Assembly: GCF_025465275.1 (NCBI RefSeq)
Contig: NZ_JAODNK010000142.1
Coordinates: 1-64,000 of the forward strand
Origin: Nocardia sp.
GTDB lineage: Bacteria; Actinomycetota; Actinomycetes; Mycobacteriales; Mycobacteriaceae
Direction of reading: 5' to 3'
DNA length: 64,000 nt
The stretch's first letter is position 1, and every line of letters starts with the position of its first letter. A program made the position numbers and the translations under genes. The notes beneath the pieces are model-generated. The model saw only the letters and a list, made by a program, of their open reading frames with translations, did no database searches and was not told where the DNA came from. Shown here in pieces: positions 9,424 through 18,191 of the stretch.

Positions 9424-9759
9424 ATGGCGGAGTGGTGGCGGCCGCCCATGCGCTGGGCCGATCTCGCTATCTCCACGCTGATCTATATCGCGGCATGCGG
9501 ATCGGCCTGGGTGATAGCGGGTTTCGTGCCGGACTACCACGTGCTGGCCCGCGGTTCAGGTGATCCGCGCTACCTACCCGTTGCCTACGCCGTCGGCTGG
9601 TTCGGCATCGCCGTAACCCTCATGCTGGTCCCCCTGTGGATCCTCCGCGCCGCCCAATGGCGCCAACGCTCCTGGACCACCGCACTACTCGCCTTTCCCA
9701 TGCTCATCGAAGCCTGGGTCCTCGGCCTCCTCACCGCCATAGTGGCAGTGTCGATCTGA
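9424..9759 (+). CDS. Small integral membrane protein, function unknown
   Basis: 111 aa with three to four hydrophobic segments and short charged loops, 24 bases after the proline-rich membrane protein and probably in its operon. GGAGGG nearly touches the ATG at 9424, which is too close for good initiation, so the in-frame ATG at 9448 (MRWADLAIST) is an alternative start. No family recognised. It ends three bases before the convergent Uma2 gene. Confidence 0.65.
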   Translation: MAEWWRPPMRWADLAISTLIYIAACGSAWVIAGFVPDYHVLARGSGDPRYLPVAYAVGWFGIAVTLMLVPLWILRAAQWRQRSWTTALLAFPMLIEAWVLGLLTAIVAVSI

Positions 9760-9761
9760 AC

Positions 9762-10409
9762 TCAGTCGAGCCCCTCGTCCAGCTCTTCCCAGGTGAGCCT
9801 GGTCTCGAAGGGAACCAGGGTGTCGATGGCCGCGCCGAAATCATCGGTTCGGGTTCGGTGTCCGTTGGACACGTATTTGCCTTCGGAATTGAGCGTGAGC
9901 ATCTCGATGGAGACTGCCGGGCCGTCGTCGTTGGCCATCCGGACAATCCAATAGTGCTGGATACCGTACCGGGCGTACTCGGCCCGTTTGTCGATGGTGT
10001 CAGCCGTGACGGTGGTGGGCGACACCACCTCGACCGCCAGAATCGTGTCGGCGACCGTCGGTTTGGTTTTCCAGCGATTCCGAGGCTGTTCGATGCACCG
10101 GTAGACGATGGCATCGGGCCGCTTGTAGTGGAAGGGAACCTCCGATACCAGCATGTCGATGTCACGGTTCACACGCAGGCACGGCTGCCGATTCGTTCGC
10201 TTCGCCTCGCCATCGGCCAGCGCTCGTTCGATATTGCGAGAGACGATGTTGTGATTCGGGGACGGCGATTCACAAAAGACGATCATCCCGTCCTTGATCT
10301 CGACCGTCCGGGACACGTCCTCGGGCATTTCCAGATAGTTGTCCATGTCGACGGGCTGGCTGTAGGTCTTCGGTGAAGACCAGTCGAACGCTTCCGACAC
10401 AGTGGTCAT
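9762..10409 (-). CDS. Uma2 family (DUF820) putative endonuclease
   Basis: 215 aa PD-(D/E)xK-like protein of the Uma2 family, which is common in actinobacteria and cyanobacteria and mostly uncharacterised. Visible family features are PSPNHNIVSRNIERAL, the KRPDAIVY segment with the conserved Asp, and ILAVEVVSP with the conserved Glu. AAGG abuts the ATG at 10409, so the GTG three codons later (10400) is better placed. It stands alone, with no partner gene. Confidence 0.83.
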   Translation of the reverse strand: MTTVSEAFDWSSPKTYSQPVDMDNYLEMPEDVSRTVEIKDGMIVFCESPSPNHNIVSRNIERALADGEAKRTNRQPCLRVNRDIDMLVSEVPFHYKRPDAIVYRCIEQPRNRWKTKPTVADTILAVEVVSPTTVTADTIDKRAEYARYGIQHYWIVRMANDDGPAVSIEMLTLNSEGKYVSNGHRTRTDDFGAAIDTLVPFETRLTWEELDEGLD

Positions 10410-10507
10410 CCTTCGGCTCGGGATTCCCCGTTATCGTACGTCGCCCACTGTGGCGGAAGCGTGCCTGGACCACTGTGTTTGTGGCTTTCCGGCACCTGCG
10501 GCTGCTG

Positions 10508-11677
10508 TCAGAGGCGTTCGTAGAGGGTGGCGTTGGCCAGTCCGCCTGCCTCGCACATGGTTTGCAGGCCGTAGCGGGCGCCGCGGTCGTGCATGGCGTG
10601 GACGAGGGTGGTGGCGAGGCGGCTGCCGGAGGCGCCGAGGGGGTGGCCGATGGCGATGGCGCCGCCGTTGACGTTCACCTTGGACAGGTCGGCTCCGGTC
10701 TCGTGGGCCCAGGCCAGCACTACCGAGGAGAAGGCCTCGTTGACTTCGAAGAGGTCGATGTCGGAGAGCTGGAGGCCGCTGCGCTGCAGGACTTTCCGGG
10801 TGGCGGGGATGACCGCGGTGAGCATGAGCAGCGGGTCGTCGCCGGCGACGGCGAAGCTGTGCACCCGGGCCAGGGGGGTCAGGCCGAGCTGGGCGGCGCG
10901 TTCGCTGGTCATGATGAGTACCGCGGAGCTGCCGTCATTGATCTGACTGGCATTGGCGGCGGTGATGTTCCAGCCGATCTGCGGGAAGCGGGCGGCCATT
11001 TCCTCGCTGTAGTACGCGGGTCGCAGTGCGCCGAGCGTCTCCAGCGTGCTGCCGAGGCGGATGCCCTCATCGGTGGTGAGTGTGCCGAGGGGTGCGAGCT
11101 GGGCTTCGAAGGCACCGTCCTTCGTTGCGCGAGCGGCCTTTTCGTGGCTGGCGAGCGCGAACTCGTCCAGCTGACCGCGCGACAGTCCCCACTTCGCGGC
11201 AATGAGTTCGGCGCTGATGCCCTGCGGCACCAGCCCTTCGGGATACCGTTCGGCGAATCCGACGCCGGCGATGTCTTCCGCGCCGATCAGATTCGCACCC
11301 ATGGGCACCCGGCTCATGGATTCGACGCCACCCGCGACCACGATGTCGTAGGCGCCGGCGATGACGCCCTGCGCACCGAAGTGGATGGCCTGCTGGCTGC
11401 TGCCGCACTGCCGGTCCACGGTGGTGGCGGGCACTGATTCCGGATATCCGGCGGCGAGCGCGGCCCGCCGGGTGAGGTTGCTGCCCTGTTCACCGACGGC
11501 GGTGACGACGCCACCGATCACATCGTCGATGAGTTCGGGATCGATTCCGCTGCGCCGGACCACTTCGCGCAGGCTGTGCGCGAACAGGTCGGCGGGGTGT
11601 ACGCCGTGCAGGGCGCCGTTGGCCTTGCCCTTGCCGACCGGTGTGCGTACCGCTTCGACGATGACTGCGTCTCTCAT
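10508..11677 (-). CDS. Acetyl-CoA acetyltransferase / 3-ketoacyl-CoA thiolase
   Basis: 389 aa thiolase that cleaves 3-ketoacyl-CoA or condenses acetyl-CoA. The nucleophilic Cys is in RQCGSSQQA (near residue 89), the His in GGAIAIGHPLGASG, and the second Cys in MCEAGGLANA. Steroid-ring or fatty-acid thiolases (FadA type) are close relatives, but substrate cannot be told from sequence. AAGG is seven bases upstream of the ATG. It is divergent from an HxlR regulator across a 96-base gap full of inverted repeats, so it is probably regulated by that protein. Confidence 0.9.
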   Translation of the reverse strand: MRDAVIVEAVRTPVGKGKANGALHGVHPADLFAHSLREVVRRSGIDPELIDDVIGGVVTAVGEQGSNLTRRAALAAGYPESVPATTVDRQCGSSQQAIHFGAQGVIAGAYDIVVAGGVESMSRVPMGANLIGAEDIAGVGFAERYPEGLVPQGISAELIAAKWGLSRGQLDEFALASHEKAARATKDGAFEAQLAPLGTLTTDEGIRLGSTLETLGALRPAYYSEEMAARFPQIGWNITAANASQINDGSSAVLIMTSERAAQLGLTPLARVHSFAVAGDDPLLMLTAVIPATRKVLQRSGLQLSDIDLFEVNEAFSSVVLAWAHETGADLSKVNVNGGAIAIGHPLGASGSRLATTLVHAMHDRGARYGLQTMCEAGGLANATLYERL

Positions 11678-11709
11678 GGCTGATCCTTTTCGGAGTAGCT
11701 GGCTTCATT

Positions 11710-11756
11710 GCCCTAATGTCAGGCTACGAGCTGACAATAGTTAGGGCAAGTCAGCT
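11710..11756. promoter_or_regulatory. Inverted-repeat operator between thiolase and hxlR-type gene
   Basis: GCCCTAA-TGTCAG (11710-11722) is mirrored by CTGACA-atag-TTAGGGC (11731-11747), with a four-base insertion in the right arm. A second inverted pair, AGCTGAC (11729-11735) and GTCAGCT (11750-11756), shares the middle half-site. This gives three GTCAG half-sites between the divergent starts, the expected layout for a winged-helix repressor controlling both genes. Confidence 0.6.
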
Positions 11757-11773
11757 TGTGTATGATGTACCTC

Positions 11774-12265
11774 ATGTCCGTCGTGATGGAAGGAAAGCTC
11801 AGCGATCTGAGCGCATGGAAGCCTGAGGGCTGCTCGATCGCCAAGGCCCTGGAGATTGTCGGCACCCGCTCAGCGATTCTCATCCTGCGCGAGGCCTACT
11901 ACGGCACCACGCGGTTCGACGGCTTCGCCACTCGCGTCGGCATCACCGATGCCGCCGCCTCCAGCGCGCTGCGCAAACTGGTCGATGCCGGACTGCTGGA
12001 GAAGCGCCCCTATCAGGAGGAAGGTAAGCGCACCCGGCACGAATACGCGCTCACCACCATGGGTTTGGATCTGCTGCCGGTCGTGGTCGCGCTCTGGCAG
12101 TGGGGCGACACCTACCTGCAGGACGGTGCGCCGCCGCTGGAGCGCGTCGAGGATGCCACCGGTGAACCGGTGCGGGTCGAAATCCGCAGCGCCTCGGGAC
12201 ATGAAGTGCCGCTGGAACATCTGCGCGTGCGCATCAACAAGAACTGGCGACGCCCCAAGAAGTGA
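11774..12265 (+). CDS. HxlR family winged-helix transcriptional regulator
   Basis: About 163 aa. The HxlR-type winged helix is visible as CSIAKALEIVGTRSAILILREA, TRFDGFATRVGITDAAASSALRKL and the wing region VDAGLLEKRPYQ. A C-terminal extension follows. The ATG at 11774 lies eight bases after a TATGAT hexamer (11761-11766), with no Shine-Dalgarno, so the mRNA may be leaderless; an ATG at 11786 is the alternative. It probably represses the divergent thiolase and itself through the inverted repeats between them. The Cys at the start of the domain could act in redox sensing, as in some HxlR proteins, but that is inference. Confidence 0.84.
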   Translation: MSVVMEGKLSDLSAWKPEGCSIAKALEIVGTRSAILILREAYYGTTRFDGFATRVGITDAAASSALRKLVDAGLLEKRPYQEEGKRTRHEYALTTMGLDLLPVVVALWQWGDTYLQDGAPPLERVEDATGEPVRVEIRSASGHEVPLEHLRVRINKNWRRPKK

Positions 12266-12277
12266 GGGGCGACAAAA

Positions 12278-12315
12278 GACTGGCGCCGCCCTCGGAAGTG
12301 GGGGCGACGCCAGTC
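12278..12315. terminator. Bidirectional terminator-like hairpin
   Basis: GACTGGCG-CCGCCC and GGGGCG-ACGCCAGTC pair around a short loop between the convergent hxlR-type and ABC ATPase genes. There is no T-run, as is common in high-GC actinobacteria. Confidence 0.6.
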
Positions 12316-12332
12316 GGGTGGTGCGGGAGCCG

Positions 12333-13403
<1,071 letters not shown>

Positions 13404-13644
13404 GGTGCACATCCCTTCACCGGCAGGAACGTGCCGGACGATCCGAGTAGAGGGGTTGTCCCAGGGCATCGAGCCCGGGTCCCGCGCACGATATCAGGAT
13501 GCTTGTCAGCGTGTCGGGAGTGCGAAGCCGATGCGCGGCGCGACCGCACCGGCAGCTCCCGGTAGCCTCGGAATCGGACTTTCGCCCGAGTCTGTCGGGC
13601 TACCAGATCAGTTCATGAACATCAGCCTGAGACGAGGAGCGACT

Positions 13645-14439
13645 ATGAGTCGATCGGTTCGCATCGGAGTTCAACTGCAGCCGCAGCATGCGCCCAATTA
13701 CGGGCTCGTTCGTGATGCGGTGCGCCGGGCCGAGGACGCCGGTGTGGACATCGTCTTCAACTGGGACCACTTCTATCCGCTCTACGGTGATCCCGAGGGC
13801 GCGCATTTCGAATGCTGGACCATGCTCGCCGCGGTCGCCGAGCAGACCGAGCGGGTCGAGCTCGGCGCACTGGTCACCGGTGGCGGCTACCGCAATCCGG
13901 ATCTGCTGGCCGATATGGCTCGCACCGTTGACCACATCAGCAATGGTCGCTTGATTCTCGGCATCGGCGCGGGCTGGTTCGAGAAGGACTACGACCAGTA
14001 CGGATACGAATTCGGTACTGCCGGAAGCCGTCTGGAACTTCTCAAGGAGTCCATGGCCCGCATTACCGACCGCCTGGCCAAGCTCAACCCGCAGCCCGTC
14101 CGCGATATCCCCATCCTCATCGGCGGTGGCGGCGAGAAGAAGACGCTGCGCCTGGTCGCCCAGTATGCCGATATCTGGCACACCTTCGCCGATCTCGAAG
14201 TGCTGAAGCGCAAGTCCGGCATTCTGGCCGACCACTGCACGGCGGTCGGCACCGATGTGGGCCGCATCGAGAAGTCGGTGGACTGGCCCGGCGCCGACAA
14301 GGCAGCCGACTTCGTCGCGCAGGGCGCAACCCTGTTCACGGTCGGCACCGGCGGCCCGGACTACGACCTGACCGGCGTCAAGGAAGCTATCGCCTGGCGC
14401 GACCAGTTCAACCCGGAATCCGTGGAGGGAATCGCCTGA
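13645..14439 (+). CDS. LLM class F420-dependent oxidoreductase
   Basis: 264 aa luciferase-like TIM-barrel oxidoreductase, probably using F420. Diagnostic stretches are VRIGVQLQPQ at the N-terminus, VFNWDHFYPLYGD, LGALVTGGGYRNP, GRLILGIGAGW and the KTLRLVAQYADIWH segment. A GAGGAG lies upstream of the ATG. Mycobacteria carry a similar gene close to leuS. Substrate unknown. A dispersed repeat begins 17 bases after the stop. The 240 bases before the gene hold nothing I can identify. Confidence 0.86.
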   Translation: MSRSVRIGVQLQPQHAPNYGLVRDAVRRAEDAGVDIVFNWDHFYPLYGDPEGAHFECWTMLAAVAEQTERVELGALVTGGGYRNPDLLADMARTVDHISNGRLILGIGAGWFEKDYDQYGYEFGTAGSRLELLKESMARITDRLAKLNPQPVRDIPILIGGGGEKKTLRLVAQYADIWHTFADLEVLKRKSGILADHCTAVGTDVGRIEKSVDWPGADKAADFVAQGATLFTVGTGGPDYDLTGVKEAIAWRDQFNPESVEGIA

Positions 14440-14455
14440 GCGGCATGAACTCCAA

Positions 14456-14611
14456 GTTCGCGGCCCGCCCGGTTCTGGACTGCGGCTCCATAGACCTGCG
14501 CCTTGGAGCGGGGGAGCGAACGGCTCCATAGATCTGCGCCTTGGAGGAGCGGAGGGAGGGAAGAACCGGGTAACAGGGCCGCGAACCCGCCGGAGCGAAG
14601 CGGAGGCCAAA
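14456..14611 (+). repeat. Dispersed structured repeat, copy B (internal duplication)
   Basis: Outer arms GTTCGCGGCCC (from 14456) and GGGCCGCGAAC (14576-14586); inner arms CCCGGTTCT and AGAACCGGG. Compared with copy A both arms have changed together. The inner CGGCTCCATAGA.CTGCGCC unit occurs twice (14483 and 14521) with one C/T difference. The tail is GCGGAGGCCAAA. It lies between two genes read in the same direction. Confidence 0.87.
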
Positions 14612-14674
14612 GATACAGACTCGAGCTGACCGCAACTCTAGATTTGCTGGTGCCCCCCACTAGGGTGGTTTGTC

Positions 14675-16507
14675 ATGGTTTGCTTGCGCACGGCCAGGTC
14701 CCGACGGTACGGCCGTCGACCTCGCATGCTGTCGATCGCGGGGGTGTTGCTGGTCGCCCTGGGTGCCGTCACCCTCGGTGCCGGGCCCAGTGCCGCGGCG
14801 CCCAGTGGCGCCGATCTGTGCTCGCCGCCGGGGATATCGGCGGCCAGTGCGGCGCCGACCAATCTGGCGAGCGGGCAGCAGTCCCCGTCCTCGGACAAGT
14901 ACACGACGGCCACGACCGAGCCGCTCGATCGCATCGATGTGAAGAAGCTCGGGCTGCTCACGCCGGGCAAGCTCAGCGTCGGCACGCTGTCGGACGCCCC
15001 GCCGAGCATCTGCGTGAATTCGCAGGGCGTCTACACCGGCTTCGACAATGAGCTGTTGAAGGCGGCTGCCGCCAAGATCGGCGTGCAGGTGGAGTTCACC
15101 GGCACCGATTTCGCGGGCCTGCTGGCGCAGGTGGCCAATAATCGCTTCGATGTGGCGTCCTCCAGCATCACCACCACCGATGCCCGCCGCCGGCTGGTCG
15201 ATTTCACCAATGGCTACGACTTCGGCTACTTCTCGCTCGTCGCGCCGAACGGCAGTGCGGTCAAAGCCTTCTCGGACCTGAGCGGTAAGACGCGCATCGG
15301 CGTGGTGCAGGGCACCGTACAGGACGAGTACGTGGTGAACGAACTGCACCTGGATCCGGTGAAGTTCCCCGACTACAACACCGCCTACGCGAATTTGAAG
15401 ACCGGGCAGATCGATGCCTGGGTGGCCCCGTCGCAGCAGGCCATCGGCACCATCAAGTCCGGCGATCCGGTATCGATCGTGCAGAACACCTTCAGCCTCA
15501 ACAACTTCACCGGCTGGGCGGTGCGCAAGGGCAATCAGCCGCTGACCGATGCGCTCAATGCCGGTCTGGACGCGGTGATCGCCGACGGCACCTACGCGAA
15601 GCTGTACGAGAACTGGGTGCCGCGCGAACTGCCGCCGGGCTGGAAGCCGGGCTCCAAAGCCGTTGCCGCCCCGCAGCTCCCGGACTTCGACAAGATCGCC
15701 GCCGACCATGCCGGTGATCACACCGGCCAGGCCGCGGTGGCGCCGAAATCCACGCTCGCGCAATTGAAGGACACGTTCTTCGATTGGTCGCTGTACCGCA
15801 AGGCTTTCCCGGACCTGATCAAGACCGGTCTGCCGAATACCCTGATCCTGGCACTGGTTTCGGGTGCGCTCGGCACGGTGATCGGCATGTTGCTGGCGGT
15901 CGCGGGCATCTCCCGCACCCGATGGCTGCGCTGGCCCGCCCGCGTCTATACCGATATCTTCCGCGGCCTGCCTGCGGTGGTGATCATTCTGATCATCGGC
16001 CTGGGTGTGGGCCCGGTGGTCAAGAACCTCACCGGCAATAATCCGTACTGGCTGGGTGTGGTGGCGCTGGCGCTGCTGTCTTCCGCCTATATCGGCGAGA
16101 TCTTCCGCTCCGGCATCCAATCGGTGGAGGCGGGTCAGCTGGAGGCGGCTCGCGCCATCGGCTTCGGCTACCGGCAGTCGATGTCGCTGGTGGTGATTCC
16201 ACAGGGTGTGCGCCGGGTGTTGCCCGCGCTCATGAACCAGTTCATCGCGCTCATCAAGGATTCCTCGCTCATCTACTTCCTGGGCTTGCTCGCCACCCAG
16301 CGGGAGCTGTTCGCGGTGGGCCGGGATCTCAACGCGCAGACCGGAAATCTGTCGCCGCTGATGGCCGCCGGTCTGATGTACCTGGTCCTGACGGTGCCGC
16401 TGACACATCTGGTGAACTACATCGACCGGCGCCTGCGCACCGGCCGGGCCGAGAAGGCGATCGAACCGGTCGAGCAGACCGTGACCACGGAAGGGCGTGG
16501 AGCATGA
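14675..16507 (+). CDS. Amino-acid ABC transporter, fused substrate-binding and permease subunit
   Basis: 610 aa fusion. A signal sequence is followed by a family 3 solute-binding domain (about residues 85-320; FDNELLKAAAAKIG, TDFAGLLAQVANNRFD and SSITTTDAR motifs). A HisM/GlnP-type permease domain (about 375-590) carries the EAA loop EAARAIGFGYRQSMSL. The expected substrate is a polar amino acid such as glutamine or glutamate. Such fusions are found in actinobacteria and Gram-positives. It overlaps the ATPase gene by four bases (ATGA). No clear Shine-Dalgarno precedes the ATG; a start at the internal Met of RRPRMLSIAG is possible. Confidence 0.9.
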   Translation: MVCLRTARSRRYGRRPRMLSIAGVLLVALGAVTLGAGPSAAAPSGADLCSPPGISAASAAPTNLASGQQSPSSDKYTTATTEPLDRIDVKKLGLLTPGKLSVGTLSDAPPSICVNSQGVYTGFDNELLKAAAAKIGVQVEFTGTDFAGLLAQVANNRFDVASSSITTTDARRRLVDFTNGYDFGYFSLVAPNGSAVKAFSDLSGKTRIGVVQGTVQDEYVVNELHLDPVKFPDYNTAYANLKTGQIDAWVAPSQQAIGTIKSGDPVSIVQNTFSLNNFTGWAVRKGNQPLTDALNAGLDAVIADGTYAKLYENWVPRELPPGWKPGSKAVAAPQLPDFDKIAADHAGDHTGQAAVAPKSTLAQLKDTFFDWSLYRKAFPDLIKTGLPNTLILALVSGALGTVIGMLLAVAGISRTRWLRWPARVYTDIFRGLPAVVIILIIGLGVGPVVKNLTGNNPYWLGVVALALLSSAYIGEIFRSGIQSVEAGQLEAARAIGFGYRQSMSLVVIPQGVRRVLPALMNQFIALIKDSSLIYFLGLLATQRELFAVGRDLNAQTGNLSPLMAAGLMYLVLTVPLTHLVNYIDRRLRTGRAEKAIEPVEQTVTTEGRGA

Positions 16508-17229
16508 GTGCCTCCCTCACCGGTACCGACCTGCATGTGACGCTGGGCAGCAATGAAGTGCTGCGCGGCGTGGACATTCACGTGGATGCGGGCAAGACCA
16601 CCACCGTCATCGGCCCCTCAGGTTCCGGTAAGTCGACGCTGCTGCGGGTGCTGAACCGCCTGCACGAGCCGACCAAGGGCGACATTCTGCTCGACGGCAC
16701 CTCGGTGCTGAAGGACGATCCGGATAAGTTGCGCCGCCGGATCGGCATGGTGTTCCAGCACTTCAACCTGTTCCCGCACAAGACGGTCGCGGAGAATATC
16801 GAGCTGGGTCCGCGCAAACTGCACGGGCTCTCGAAGGAGCAGGCGCGCACCCTGGCCATCGAGCAGTTGGCGGCGGTGGGTCTGGCCGGCAAGGCGGACG
16901 CCCGCCCCGCCAACCTCTCCGGCGGTCAGCAGCAGCGCGTGGCGATCGCGCGGGCGCTGGCCATGAAGCCGCAGGTCATGTTTTTCGACGAGGCCACCTC
17001 GGCGCTGGACCCCGAACTGGTCAAGGGCGTCCTGGCGCTCATTGCCGACCTGGCCGAGGGCGGCATGTCGATGATCGTGGTGACGCACGAAATGGGCTTC
17101 GCCCGTTCGGTATCCGACAAGGTCGTTTTCATGGACCACGGCAAAGTGGTCGAATCCGGCACGCCCAATGCGCTTTTCGACAATGCCGAAACACCCCGTC
17201 TCCGGCAGTTCCTCTCCCAGGTCCTGTAA
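16504..17229 (+). CDS. Amino-acid ABC transporter ATP-binding protein (GlnQ type)
   Basis: 241 aa cytoplasmic ATPase. Walker A GPSGSGKST, the Q-loop in GMVFQHFNLFPH, signature LSGGQQQRV, Walker B VMFFDEATSALDPE and the switch His in VTHEMGFA are all present. The four-base overlap with the upstream fused permease shows they form a two-gene importer operon, complete on its own. It ends before a long palindrome shared with the convergent GH25 gene. Confidence 0.92.
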   Translation: MSASLTGTDLHVTLGSNEVLRGVDIHVDAGKTTTVIGPSGSGKSTLLRVLNRLHEPTKGDILLDGTSVLKDDPDKLRRRIGMVFQHFNLFPHKTVAENIELGPRKLHGLSKEQARTLAIEQLAAVGLAGKADARPANLSGGQQQRVAIARALAMKPQVMFFDEATSALDPELVKGVLALIADLAEGGMSMIVVTHEMGFARSVSDKVVFMDHGKVVESGTPNALFDNAETPRLRQFLSQVL

Positions 17230-17259
17230 CCACCTACCGTCACCTGGCAAGCCGCCCAC

Positions 17260-17344
17260 CGTCATCCCGGCATGCTTTTGGCCGGGATCCATGGTGAACC
17301 AATTGGTTCCGGTGGATCCCGGCCAAAGGAACGCCGGGATGACG
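17260..17344. repeat. 85-bp palindrome between convergent genes
   Basis: Near-perfect inverted repeat: CGTCATCCCGGC at 17260 pairs with GCCGGGATGACG ending at 17344, and CTTTTGGCCGGGATCCA pairs with TGGATCCCGGCCAAAG, around a small CCAATTGG centre. It ends four bases from the GH25 stop. It could be a bidirectional terminator, or a small non-autonomous palindromic repeat of the GTCATCCCGGC kind seen in many bacteria. Confidence 0.85.
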
Positions 17345-17347
17345 ACG

Positions 17348-18076
17348 TCAGCTACTGCCGAGGTTGGGCATATTCGCGAAGCGGCCGAAGTCGCCCTGGG
17401 CTCCGCTGTAGGCGTTCAGGTCGGTGCCGCCGTTGATGCCGGGGACATTGCCGGAGTCGGTGTACTGCCAGAACGTCCAGGCAGGCCAGCCGCCCGGCAC
17501 CTCGGGACCGTCATTGCCGCGGTAATCGGCGATCCACAGTGGGTACCTGGTGAATTCATTGGAGTCGCCCATGGCGGTCTGCCAGAAGCGCGGATAGGTG
17601 TAGATGATCGGGGTGCGACCGGTCAACGCCTGCACCGTATTCAGGTACCGATGCGTCCAGTCGATGAGCCCGCCGGGCGACAACCCGCCGGCGTCCTCCA
17701 TATCGAGCACCGGCGGCAGATCCAGCGGCCCGTTCTGGCCGAGCGCGACCGCCGCGTAGAGCGCGGCCTGCGGTTCGGGCGGCAGGGCCGGGCGCGCGAA
17801 GTGATAGGTGCCGCGTGCCACGCCCGCCGTGCGCATGAGCACGCTGTCCGGGATGAAGTAGGGGTTGACGTAGTTGAGGCCCTCGGTGGCCTTGACCATG
17901 GCGAAGTTATTGCCGGAGGCGCGCACCGCGAACCAGTTGATCATGGTGCCGTTCAGGTGCTGCCAGGACGACACATCAGGGCCGCCGGCATCGGCCGCTG
18001 CGGGAGCGGCCGACATTGCTGAAAGAATGCTGGCCGCCGCGAAGGCAACCAGGCCCAGCTTGTTTCGTCGAACCAT
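17348..18076 (-). CDS. Secreted glycoside hydrolase family 25 (lysozyme-like)
   Basis: 242 aa with a Sec signal peptide (basic start, hydrophobic core, cleavage near APAAADAG). The mature part is a complete GH25 barrel: GPDVSSWQH at the N-terminus holds the first Asp, MVKATEG is the usual third strand, and PVLDMEDAGG holds the catalytic acid pair. It should cleave the MurNAc-GlcNAc bond of peptidoglycan, in remodelling or as a secreted muramidase. No cell-wall-binding domain is attached. Monocistronic. Confidence 0.9.
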   Translation of the reverse strand: MVRRNKLGLVAFAAASILSAMSAAPAAADAGGPDVSSWQHLNGTMINWFAVRASGNNFAMVKATEGLNYVNPYFIPDSVLMRTAGVARGTYHFARPALPPEPQAALYAAVALGQNGPLDLPPVLDMEDAGGLSPGGLIDWTHRYLNTVQALTGRTPIIYTYPRFWQTAMGDSNEFTRYPLWIADYRGNDGPEVPGGWPAWTFWQYTDSGNVPGINGGTDLNAYSGAQGDFGRFANMPNLGSS

Positions 18077-18191
18077 GCCAGGGGACGCTATGTGGGCTTT
18101 TCCTCATTGCCTATGGAATCGCCCGCGTGTTGTCCAAGTGTTAGCTGAATCTCAGGTACGTGGCGGTTTCAAACCCGAGCGGCCGGGCACC

